Virus record (IMG/VR): IMGVR_UViG_3300031963_000179
Location: 1 to 56,801 of that record
Length of the DNA stretch: 56,801 bases
Direction: 5' to 3' (one strand)
Source of the DNA: a virus
In this document: one piece after another, positions 47,852 through 55,358 of the stretch
Position numbering within the stretch: position 1 is the stretch's first letter
Layout: every line of letters starts with the position of its first letter
Translations under genes and position numbers: made by a program
Notes under the pieces: model-generated
Databases searched by the model: none
Told to the model about the DNA's origin: nothing
The model's input: only the letters and a program-made list of their open reading frames with translations

Positions 47852-49258
47852 TTAGAAGCTTAATTGACTTCTAAACATCACTGCTTTGTCACCAGTCACA
47901 CGACTACCTGAACTACCTACTAGGCTGTCAAACTTAGTGTCTACATAGTTTAACATAAAGCGCAGATTGTCTGTACAGAACCAAGTGACTCCATAGGTCA
48001 TAGCAGTGGCACGATTTGATTTACCAGTAGCAACACTAATGTCACTAGCATCAAACTCACTCATGCGCACACCAACTTGCCATGCACCCTTGCCACCTTT
48101 ATCTAAAGAATTGTTAGGTTTGATCCAATTAAAGATACCATCCTTATAATTGTGACTTTCGCCTGTCAAGTTATACAAAGCTTGTACATAGTATCCATTT
48201 ATTTTCTGATCGTTACCTGTAGTAGGATCATAATTGAATTGGAACTGTTCACCCTGTAACTTCAATCCATTATATGCAAAAGCTGCTTCAAGACCTTGGC
48301 GTGTTCTGGTCGTAGTGCCAGACAATGCAGGACCTGTGAACCAACCTGATTGTGTTCGTGCCTCAGTTCTACCACTAGCTGGGGTTACACCACCTTTAAT
48401 CTCACCTGTACTATATGCTGCTCCCAAATGCAATACATAAGCCTTGCTACCTTGTAACTCAGCAACGTTTGTTACTACACGACCGATGTAGTCAAAGCCA
48501 TCATTAGTTGCATCTTTATTGGCACGACCACGACTTAGTGCTATTTGGTAAAGTAAGCCAGGCTTAGGGATACCATGTAACATGAATCCAGTTTCTTTAG
48601 CAGGAATGAATTCACCGTCTGTATTACCAATTAAACTGCGCTCCATAAAGTCTATGTTATTAGAACTGGTCAACTGTTCAAGACTGAAAGGCATTTTAAA
48701 TAGTCCGAACTGAAACTGCATTTCAGGATTGGCTGCGTAATTTACCCACATTTCATCTGCTGTTGATGTAGTTGAACTTGATCCAGCATCATTACCGAAG
48801 TTTGCTAATAACTGATACTTAAAGTCTTTAGCAAATTGTCCACGAACACCAAAACGACTGCGACGAACTTCTGCTAGATTCTGATACGAATCTGTGGTTT
48901 GACCTGCACCATAAGTGGGTTCGTACTGACGATAGTCCATATGTAATCGACCTGTAAGTTGGATGGTATTGTTTCCGTCTTTACTTTTGAGTCCGATTCC
49001 GTTTTCGGTAACTGATCCGTCGTTGATTCTAGCGATTCTGTATTTGTTGTTGTCGCTAACATCTTTGTCGATTCGCTGTTCCGCAAACTTTTTGTTTTCT
49101 TCTTTTTCTTCATATGCTTGGATTTTAGAATTGTATTCTTGTTGAGTAAGAATTCCTTTATCTCTAAGAATACTTAATGTTTCTTTGTATTCATCAGCAA
49201 AAGCGGGGGCTGCAAAAGCCAAAGAAAGGGCTAGTGCAATTTTTGTAAATGTTTTCAT
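47852..49258 (-). CDS. Phosphate-selective porin, OprP/OprO-like
   Basis: Outer-membrane beta-barrel of 468 residues. A signal peptide (MKTFTKIALALSLAFAAPAF) precedes a helical segment, ETLSILRDKGILTQQEYNSK, typical of this family. The barrel follows: strands such as IQLTGRLHMDYRQYEP, EVRRSRFGVRGQFAKDFKYQ and FGLFKMPFSLEQLTSSNNID, the last a conserved OprP region. It ends with a terminal Phe (FRSQLSF), the usual barrel-insertion signal. It lies 62 bases downstream of pstS, behind a consensus sigma70 promoter. Together they suggest phosphate uptake through the outer membrane and capture in the periplasm. Bacterial origin is likely; the DNA looks less AT-rich than the fibre genes. Confidence 0.88.
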   Translation of the reverse strand: MKTFTKIALALSLAFAAPAFADEYKETLSILRDKGILTQQEYNSKIQAYEEKEENKKFAEQRIDKDVSDNNKYRIARINDGSVTENGIGLKSKDGNNTIQLTGRLHMDYRQYEPTYGAGQTTDSYQNLAEVRRSRFGVRGQFAKDFKYQLLANFGNDAGSSSTTSTADEMWVNYAANPEMQFQFGLFKMPFSLEQLTSSNNIDFMERSLIGNTDGEFIPAKETGFMLHGIPKPGLLYQIALSRGRANKDATNDGFDYIGRVVTNVAELQGSKAYVLHLGAAYSTGEIKGGVTPASGRTEARTQSGWFTGPALSGTTTRTRQGLEAAFAYNGLKLQGEQFQFNYDPTTGNDQKINGYYVQALYNLTGESHNYKDGIFNWIKPNNSLDKGGKGAWQVGVRMSEFDASDISVATGKSNRATAMTYGVTWFCTDNLRFMLNYVDTKFDSLVGSSGSRVTGDKAVMFRSQLSF

Positions 49259-49272
49259 TATTTTTCCTTATT

Positions 49273-49310
49273 AAAAAACCGTTAACATTATATATGAAAT
49301 ATTAACGGTT
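49273..49310 (-). terminator. Inverted repeat with T-run after pstS, enclosing the porin promoter
   Basis: Perfect 9-base arms AACCGTTAA (49277-49285) and TTAACGGTT (49302-49310) with a 16-base loop, followed on the minus strand by six T. It can act as a terminator for pstS. The loop and arms contain the porin promoter's spacer and -10, so it could also be an operator. Confidence 0.55.
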
Positions 49311-49315
49311 GTCAA
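49287..49315 (-). promoter_or_regulatory. Perfect-consensus sigma70 promoter of the porin gene
   Basis: Minus strand TTGACA (49310-49315), exactly 17 bases, TATAAT (49287-49292). Both hexamers and the spacing are consensus. A ribosome site (AAGGA) follows before the ATG at 49258. Confidence 0.88.
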
Positions 49316-49320
49316 GTTAG

Positions 49321-50346
49321 TTATTTCCAAATTGGATTGTTATCTGGGCCACGGAAATCCTTCTTCCAGTTTTCCTGCACTAGTTTGATTACATCTTGTG
49401 GCATGTGAACATATTCTAGTTCTGTTGACATTTGACCACCGTTCTTGTATGCCCAATCAAAGAACTTGAGAACTGCACGACCTGTCAATGTATCTGCTTG
49501 TTGCTTGTGCATAATGATAAAACTTGCACCTGTTGCTGGCCATGCATCCTTACCTGTCTGCCATGTCAGTAACAAATACATTCCAGGTGCATTGTTCCAA
49601 TCAGCATTTGCTGCGGCTGCTTTGAATGTAGTATCGTCAGGTAATACAAAGTTACCATCACGATTCTTTAGTGCTGCATATGGAATCTTATTACGTTTTG
49701 CGTATGCATATTCAACATAACCAAATGCACCCTTAAGTCTTTGCACTTGTGCTGCGACGCCTTCGTTACCTTTACCACCTACACCAACTGGCCACTTAAC
49801 TGCCGTACCTTCACCAACTACTTTTGCAAACTCTGCATTAGCTTTGCCTAAGAAATTTGTCCAAATAAATGTAGTACCTGAACCATCAGCACGATGAACC
49901 ACAGTGATGTTCATTGCAGGTAAGTTTACACCTGGATTTAATTCTGCAATTGCTTTATCGTTCCACTTTGTAATTTTACCTAGGTGAATGTTTGCAATTA
50001 CGTCAGGTGTTAATTTAAGTTTTCCTGCGTCAATACCATCAAGATTATAAACTGGTACAACACCACCAATGATTGCTGGGAACTGAACAAGTCCTTCTTT
50101 GTCTAGTTCATCTTTCTTCAATGGCATATCACTTGCGCCAAAGTCAACAGTCTTTGCTTTGATTTGACGAATGCCGCCACCACTACCAATTGATTGATAG
50201 TTTAAACCAATACCAGTCTGAGCTTTATATGCTTCTGCCCACTTAGCGTAGATTGGAAATGGAAAAGTCGCACCTGCTCCAGTAAACTCTGCTGCTGATG
50301 CGACTCCGGTTACTAATAGAGTTAAAACTGCAAATAGTTTTTTCAT
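49321..50346 (-). CDS. pstS: Phosphate-binding protein PstS
   Basis: Periplasmic phosphate receptor of the Pst ABC importer, 341 residues with a signal peptide (MKKLFAVLTLLVTGVASA). Binding-site segments are intact: TGAGATFPFPIYAKW, SIGSGGGIRQIKAKTVDFGA followed by SDMPL, VVHRADGSGTTFIWTNFLGK and GVGGKGNEGVAAQVQ. The end GPDNNPIWK is like proteobacterial PstS, and the whole protein reads as betaproteobacterial. The frame extends to 50385, but the signal peptide and the GGAG ribosome site place the start at 50346. Upstream are a PhoB-box-like site and a TAAATA motif at the -10 position. No pstCAB genes follow, so the phage protein must work with the host permease. Confidence 0.95.
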   Translation of the reverse strand: MKKLFAVLTLLVTGVASAAEFTGAGATFPFPIYAKWAEAYKAQTGIGLNYQSIGSGGGIRQIKAKTVDFGASDMPLKKDELDKEGLVQFPAIIGGVVPVYNLDGIDAGKLKLTPDVIANIHLGKITKWNDKAIAELNPGVNLPAMNITVVHRADGSGTTFIWTNFLGKANAEFAKVVGEGTAVKWPVGVGGKGNEGVAAQVQRLKGAFGYVEYAYAKRNKIPYAALKNRDGNFVLPDDTTFKAAAANADWNNAPGMYLLLTWQTGKDAWPATGASFIIMHKQQADTLTGRAVLKFFDWAYKNGGQMSTELEYVHMPQDVIKLVQENWKKDFRGPDNNPIWK

Positions 50347-50389
50347 AGTGTGTGTCTCCTTTTTAAGAAAATTTGTAATTTGCAATAAA

Positions 50390-50397
50390 TATTTAAT
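50390..50397 (-). promoter_or_regulatory. ATTAAATA, -10 or late-promoter motif of pstS
   Basis: Minus strand ATTAAATA, whose TAAATA core begins 11 bases after the PhoB-box-like repeat and lies 43 bases before the start codon. It can be read as the -10 of a Pho promoter or as a phage late motif, so the gene could be used at two stages. Confidence 0.5.
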
Positions 50398-50406
50398 GGC
50401 CGCAAT

Positions 50407-50424
50407 ATGACAATTCTGTTACAA
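50407..50424 (-). promoter_or_regulatory. PhoB-box-like direct repeat upstream of pstS
   Basis: Minus strand TTGTAAC AGAA TTGTCAT: two 7-base half-sites spaced by four bases, as in the Pho box (CTGTCAT, four bases, CTGTCAT). The second half-site matches at six of seven positions, the first at four. The candidate -10 follows 11 bases later, the normal Pho-promoter spacing. Confidence 0.6.
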
Positions 50425-50448
50425 AACTCTCTTTTTTGAAAATATTTT

Positions 50449-50703
50449 ATGGAAATTAAACTTGCACTGGACTGGCAGACCGTAAGTGCTAACCTACGTA
50501 AGCAACTAAAAACTATTAATTATAACCCAGATTTAAAACAAATGTTGGATAACATTGATAAAATGGTTAATGAATTAAGCAGGGCTGAAGTAGTAGCTAG
50601 ACAAACAAGACGCACTTATCATCTAGAAAGTCACAGAGAAAAAATAAACAAAGCAATCAATCATTTAGAAAAACTAATACTAATTGCTAAGGTAATGGAT
50701 TAA
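50449..50703 (+). CDS. Hypothetical helical protein (84 residues)
   Basis: A small, mostly helical protein: LALDWQTVSANLRKQLKTIN, then DNIDKMVNELSRAEVVARQT and a basic helix to the end (NHLEKLILIAKVMD). I do not recognise a family. An AAAATA sequence five bases before the ATG may be a weak late motif; no ribosome site is visible. It is divergent from pstS and its 3' end overlaps the convergent chaperone gene by 17 bases. Confidence 0.5.
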   Translation: MEIKLALDWQTVSANLRKQLKTINYNPDLKQMLDNIDKMVNELSRAEVVARQTRRTYHLESHREKINKAINHLEKLILIAKVMD

Positions 50704-51193
50704 CAGGCCAAACTACATCATCAAGTGTAGTATATTGGTTTGTAATATCTCTTAATTGCTGTCTATACGTAAGTAATTTAGTGAATTGATTTTCACTTAA
50801 TGTAGTATTCATACCTAATAATTTTTCTTCTGTATGGCGTGATACCAGCCAATCAGTTGAATTTAAACGCATATTACGCTCATCGGTTAATGTCCAAACA
50901 TCAAAAACAGTGTTTGCTGCATCTTCATTAATAGCTTCTTTAATTTTATTCCAATTTTTCAGAAGCCATTGTATTTCTTCAGTATGTTCTGTATGACTTT
51001 GTTTACCATCACCATAAACTACTGTGTAAATATTTCTTGATGGTTCTAAACTAATTGCTGATATCCCTGTTTTATACGGAAATTTGGTTAATGTGAAAAA
51101 TGCTTCCATCGATGAAAAAGCATGTTCATCTCCATCAATTCTTGCAGAAAAACTTTCGTTATCATAATCTAATGATATAAAATCGTGTGCCAT
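50687..51193 (-). CDS. Tail-fibre/tail assembly chaperone
   Basis: A 168-residue protein. The C-terminal half carries the tail-assembly chaperone pattern: ERNMRLNSTDWLVSRHTEEK, then LLTYRQQLRDITNQYTTLDD and VVWPVNP. Proteins of this kind help fold or trimerise phage fibres and usually follow the fibre gene, as here. The N-terminal half is a small mixed domain (ISLDYDNESFSARIDGDEHA). It lies three bases after the fibre-tip gene, with its own ribosome site (AAAGGAT). Confidence 0.78.
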   Translation of the reverse strand: MAHDFISLDYDNESFSARIDGDEHAFSSMEAFFTLTKFPYKTGISAISLEPSRNIYTVVYGDGKQSHTEHTEEIQWLLKNWNKIKEAINEDAANTVFDVWTLTDERNMRLNSTDWLVSRHTEEKLLGMNTTLSENQFTKLLTYRQQLRDITNQYTTLDDVVWPVNPLP

Positions 51194-51196
51194 TTT

Positions 51197-52345
51197 TTAT
51201 CCTTTGTATTGTATAAATGCTATTCGAATAGTACCCGGATCATAATTTACACTAGATAAATTAGGTGTAACAGTATGACTGTGAGATACAGTATTAGTAC
51301 CATGTGGTACACTGGCTAACGTTGCAGGTGTAGCACCAATAATACCTGATCCAATGTGACTGTGATTCCAAATATTTGTTGTAGTAGTACCTGAAACACC
51401 AATGTCGTTATTTGTTCCCGTGGATGTATTCCACGCAAGTTGGCTACCAAATCCAACAAAAAAATCTACCATGTTTATTGTACCATTATTTCCATCACAT
51501 ACATACCAACCTGCAGGTAAACTAGTTAATGATCCTTTATACATTATTATAGAATTTAATCCTAAATAACTTTCAAAACTATTTCCCCATGCACTAAGCA
51601 ATTTTGTTAAAATTGAATTAGCAACAATATTTAAAGTTATATTGTGATTGTGTGTTAGTGAAGTTACATAAGGAAAATTTGTAGATACAACAGTTGCAGG
51701 ATCAAATGGAAAATTTGTATCAATGTGACTATGTGTTCCACTAACTGCGGTAGTTCTTATATTTGTTATAGTTGTACCTGTACCAGTTGTATTATTTGAT
51801 ACCCCTCCGCGTATAGGTTGATTTTCTGCACCTAATAATGAAAACAAACTTCCAGGTGAATTTTGTGAAAACACAATGCTATTAGGAGGTAATCTTTTTG
51901 TTGGACTTATACATTCAATAATTATATATGTCGAATAACTAGCCGGAGTTGGTACACCAATAGTGGCAAGATTTAAACTTGCTATAGTATGGGCGTGTGA
52001 TCCCGCAGTTCCTAAATTAAACCATCCACCTGGAAACGCTGTGCCAGACGGATTAAATGCAGGACCAAATGAAACTTGACTAGGAAAATGTGATCCTGCA
52101 GTTCCTAATGTTGCATTAAGTGTGCCTGATAAACTTGGATTGGATATAGATTCAATTTGCAATTGAGTAGCTGTACCTCTTAAAAAATATCCATCAGCAG
52201 CACTATACCGTTGCCAACCTGGTATGCCTGTAAAAGTTTGATTATAAAAAACAAGAGCACCTACTGGAATCTCAGGGGGAGGTACAGGAGGAGGCGGAAC
52301 GAATGAAAATGTACTGAACGGTGAAGCTGCTGACATTCTTGGCAT
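51197..52345 (-). CDS. Fibre-tip protein with tail-collar domains and HxH motifs
   Basis: A 382-residue fibre protein with a Pro-rich N-terminus (SFVPPPPVPPPEIPVGALVF). Three collar-like units follow, each with a Gly-rich turn and an HxH motif: GWQRYSAADGYFLRGT with GSHAHT, a second unit with GTHSHI and LTHNHN, and LPAGWYVCDGNNGTINMVDF with WNHSHI and VSHSHT. In T4 gp37 the fibre tip uses HxH pairs to hold iron ions; similar metal binding is inferred here. It lies one base after the long fibre gene and is followed by the chaperone, so the three form one assembly unit. Confidence 0.78.
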   Translation of the reverse strand: MPRMSAASPFSTFSFVPPPPVPPPEIPVGALVFYNQTFTGIPGWQRYSAADGYFLRGTATQLQIESISNPSLSGTLNATLGTAGSHFPSQVSFGPAFNPSGTAFPGGWFNLGTAGSHAHTIASLNLATIGVPTPASYSTYIIIECISPTKRLPPNSIVFSQNSPGSLFSLLGAENQPIRGGVSNNTTGTGTTITNIRTTAVSGTHSHIDTNFPFDPATVVSTNFPYVTSLTHNHNITLNIVANSILTKLLSAWGNSFESYLGLNSIIMYKGSLTSLPAGWYVCDGNNGTINMVDFFVGFGSQLAWNTSTGTNNDIGVSGTTTTNIWNHSHIGSGIIGATPATLASVPHGTNTVSHSHTVTPNLSSVNYDPGTIRIAFIQYKG

Positions 52346-52346
52346 T

Positions 52347-55226
52347 TTATCCGCCGTAACTAGTTAATTGTCCTAACACAGTCCAGTTAGATGTAGTTCT
52401 AATTAATGTGAAACCTACCACATCAACTGCATTAGCTGTCCCAACAGGTATGACGTTTCCTAACCAGTTAATTGATTGAAATAATCCGTCAATTTGAAAT
52501 TGATTAGCTATATAAGCACTAACGCCTTGTTGAATTATAATTGGTACAACAATAGTTCTATTTGCTGTTGTAGGTACGTTAGTAAGATTTACTGTAAAAT
52601 TATTTGCTACATTTGTGTGATAAAAAATTGCCCCTGTCTGAAAGTTATGTGTAACCGTACCTGAAGCATTAACTTTTTGATTTAAAATATCAGTTGTTTG
52701 TTGGAACGTTGCTATGTTAGCAAAGTTAGTAACATTAAGATTTGTTGTTCCTGCTACTGATAGTGCGCTGGTTGTTGTAACATTACCGGTTGAAACATTT
52801 GCTGCGGTTAGATTACCCCCAATACTTAATGTCCCTGTAACATTTCCGCCAGTAGAAGTTACTATAAATTGTGTAATACCGTTCGCTGATATTCGTACAT
52901 TTGCATTCGCTTGAACTATTACATTACTATTACCATTTATAATTTGTGTGTTTGCCGGTACACTTACATTACTAAGGAATCCACCATCACCACTAAAGAA
53001 ATTAGCTACTGCGAGATTACCTAAATTAGCATTACCAACACGTAGATTTCCAGTGACATTTGCCGTTGATGTAACAGTTACATTAGTGAATATAGCACTA
53101 TTTGGTACATTAGCGCCAATGTTTCCGTTAAAAGCACCAAAGAAGTTTGCATACACATTTGGTGCATTAATATTGCCATTGACAGTAAGAGATAGTAAAT
53201 TACCAACACTTGTTATATTTGGTTGACTTGTTGTAGTGAGTGTACCAGCGATAAATGTAGTATTAATATTTGCAGCATTAGCAGTACCATTTTTAGTAAC
53301 ACTAAATCTACTTACATTGCCTACTTGTAAGTCAATTAATAAACTGTCTAAATTACTATTATTGTCTGTGATATTTTGACGTATGCCTGTAAATAATTGA
53401 TTTACATTATTCCATGTCTGTCTAAATTGAACAGGGCTACTTGAATTCAGTGCTGTAGTATTGACTATAAGATTAGTTAAGTTACCAACACTTGTTATAT
53501 TTGGTTGTGCATTTATAGTTACTCTACCTGCAAAGTTTGCGATATTTGCGGTGTTGGCTACACTCACAGTATTTGCAAAAGTTGCGAAGTTTGCTAGTGC
53601 AACTTCACTAACGTTCGCACCATTTATTGCAGATAATCTACTACCACTTCCTTGAAAGAAATTTGCAACAACTAAATTTCCTAATGTGGCATTACCAGCT
53701 GATACATTACCTGCAATAGTTACAGCATTGCTTACTGAATTAAATGTGAAACCATTTGTCGCACCCAATACACCATCATTGTTAAACAAAACATGTGTAT
53801 TACTACCAGGTAAATTTATATTACCAGTAACATTACCTGCAATATTACCAACGAACCAATTAGCACTTACAACATTACCTAATGTTGCGTTCCCTGAATT
53901 TATATTACCGGTAACACTTAAACTTGTTAAAGTTCCTACACTTGTTATGTTTGGTTGTGAACTATCGACTACTGTATTAGAGGTGGCAGCGTGTGTGGCT
54001 GAGGTGGCATTCTGAGCGTTGCCTGCATTATCAGCATAAAATGCGTTTGCTACTATTCCTGTTATATTTCCTGCTTGTATATTGCTTAAATTATTTCCAC
54101 TACCTATAAAGAAATTCGCACTTGCAGCATTACCTAAATTAGCATTATCTGATCTTATGTTTCCGCTTACACTAAGACTGGTCAACACTCCAACACTTGT
54201 AATGTTAGGTTGTGCATTAGTAATTACTGTACCTGCAGTAGTAGCATTACCTAAAAGATTAGCAGTGATAACGTTGGCTGAAAAATTATTATTACTATTG
54301 CGAACAACAATCGTGTTCGCTGTATTTGCTGAATCTGTTGCAAAGCCTTGTAATAAATTTGCATTCAAATTAGCAACTAAAGTATTACTACTAACTATGA
54401 AGGGTGCATTACCTGTAACTAGATTAGATATAAATCTTCCTGTAGTAAAAATATTACCATTACTAATTAAATTACCAGCATTTGAGTAAAGTGCCACATT
54501 GTTGATTAATGCACCATTAGCAGACAAATACAGATAATTATATGTTTGGTTACTAGCACCAAGATTAAATGTATTATTTGCGTTTGGTAGAATGTTACCA
54601 TTTATATTACCAAGTATTGAAAGTCCGGACAATATTCCTAAACTAGTAATATTAGGCTGTGATGCCGTTGTTAACGTCCCTGTAAAAAAGTTGGCTGCAG
54701 CAACATTGCCTAAACTAGCATTTCCAGAAGTAATATTACCTGAAACGCTGATATTTCCTGTATTCGTATTACCAGATACTGTTACACCGTTAAGTGTTCC
54801 TACACTTGTTATGTAGGGTTGGCTAGCAGTTGTTATGATTGCAGCGACATTGGTTGTTTGAAGTGTGCTATTGCCAGTAAAAAATCTAAGATTTTGATCT
54901 GCTGTAAAAACACCGCCTGTATTGAATTGTATTTCTGTAGCATTTCCTGCAGCAGACTGTGCAGCCTGAGCTACCCAAGTTAAATTTCCAGCACCATCAG
55001 TTTGAATTATATAATTTGCAGATCCGCCGGTAATCCTAACATTACCAATGTTTCCTAAATCTGCAAGATTGGTGACTGTTAAGTTGGGCGTTTGTAAAAA
55101 CGGAAGAGTGATTCCAGTAGGTACAAATCCTATTCGATTCCAGACCCCGTCGGTCGAATTATATTCATACAGAATACCATTGATTTCTACTTGCTGTCCA
55201 TTGGTGGGTGATACTGGCCAAGTCAT
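52347..55226 (-). CDS. Long repetitive tail fibre (959 residues)
   Basis: The N-terminus, MTWPVSPTNGQQVEINGILY followed by EYNSTDGVWNRIG, is a short attachment domain. The shaft is built of irregular repeats, with six copies of a QPNITSVGTL-like block separated by strands such as GNITSGNASLGN and ANFFTG. The C-terminal ~120 residues change to a mixed domain with NFTVNLTNVPTTANRTIVVP and end in LTSYGG. Repeats of this kind form a trimeric beta-helical shaft. It has its own late-promoter motif on the minus strand and lies ~19 kb from the plus-strand fibre genes, so the phage carries two separate fibre loci. Confidence 0.82.
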   Translation of the reverse strand: MTWPVSPTNGQQVEINGILYEYNSTDGVWNRIGFVPTGITLPFLQTPNLTVTNLADLGNIGNVRITGGSANYIIQTDGAGNLTWVAQAAQSAAGNATEIQFNTGGVFTADQNLRFFTGNSTLQTTNVAAIITTASQPYITSVGTLNGVTVSGNTNTGNISVSGNITSGNASLGNVAAANFFTGTLTTASQPNITSLGILSGLSILGNINGNILPNANNTFNLGASNQTYNYLYLSANGALINNVALYSNAGNLISNGNIFTTGRFISNLVTGNAPFIVSSNTLVANLNANLLQGFATDSANTANTIVVRNSNNNFSANVITANLLGNATTAGTVITNAQPNITSVGVLTSLSVSGNIRSDNANLGNAASANFFIGSGNNLSNIQAGNITGIVANAFYADNAGNAQNATSATHAATSNTVVDSSQPNITSVGTLTSLSVTGNINSGNATLGNVVSANWFVGNIAGNVTGNINLPGSNTHVLFNNDGVLGATNGFTFNSVSNAVTIAGNVSAGNATLGNLVVANFFQGSGSRLSAINGANVSEVALANFATFANTVSVANTANIANFAGRVTINAQPNITSVGNLTNLIVNTTALNSSSPVQFRQTWNNVNQLFTGIRQNITDNNSNLDSLLIDLQVGNVSRFSVTKNGTANAANINTTFIAGTLTTTSQPNITSVGNLLSLTVNGNINAPNVYANFFGAFNGNIGANVPNSAIFTNVTVTSTANVTGNLRVGNANLGNLAVANFFSGDGGFLSNVSVPANTQIINGNSNVIVQANANVRISANGITQFIVTSTGGNVTGTLSIGGNLTAANVSTGNVTTTSALSVAGTTNLNVTNFANIATFQQTTDILNQKVNASGTVTHNFQTGAIFYHTNVANNFTVNLTNVPTTANRTIVVPIIIQQGVSAYIANQFQIDGLFQSINWLGNVIPVGTANAVDVVGFTLIRTTSNWTVLGQLTSYGG

Positions 55227-55245
55227 TTAAAGTTCCTCATCTATG

Positions 55246-55253
55246 TATTTAGT
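55246..55253 (-). promoter_or_regulatory. Late-promoter motif ACTAAATA before the fibre operon
   Basis: Minus strand ACTAAATAC, 19 bases before the ATG at 55226, with a GAGGAAC ribosome site between. Confidence 0.65.
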
Positions 55254-55358
55254 GGTTTTATTTCTTAGACAGTTTTGGATTTCCCAAGTAAATTGTACTC
55301 TTACTGGACATATGCTAAGTATTAATTCGCTGCTAATATATGAGCATAGGAGAAAACA

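Noticed and set aside
48874-49145. Lys-rich minus-strand frame and a plus-strand frame within the porin gene
   Set aside because: Both are alternate-frame shadows of the porin N-terminal region, whose signal peptide and barrel strands are clear.
52347-55226. Regular repeats taken as a CRISPR array or satellite
   Set aside because: Spacing is irregular, repeats are translated in one frame as QPNITSVG-type fibre strands, and units are not identical at DNA level.
52714-55230. Series of 60-135-codon plus-strand frames opposite the tail fibre gene
   Set aside because: They are mirror frames created by the repetitive Asn/Thr/Val-rich fibre codons, with no ribosome sites or recognisable motifs.
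55227-55358. Sigma70 promoter for the aminotransferase gene
   Set aside because: Candidate hexamers (TTGTAC with TAAGTA; TATGCT with TAATAT) match consensus too poorly to report.
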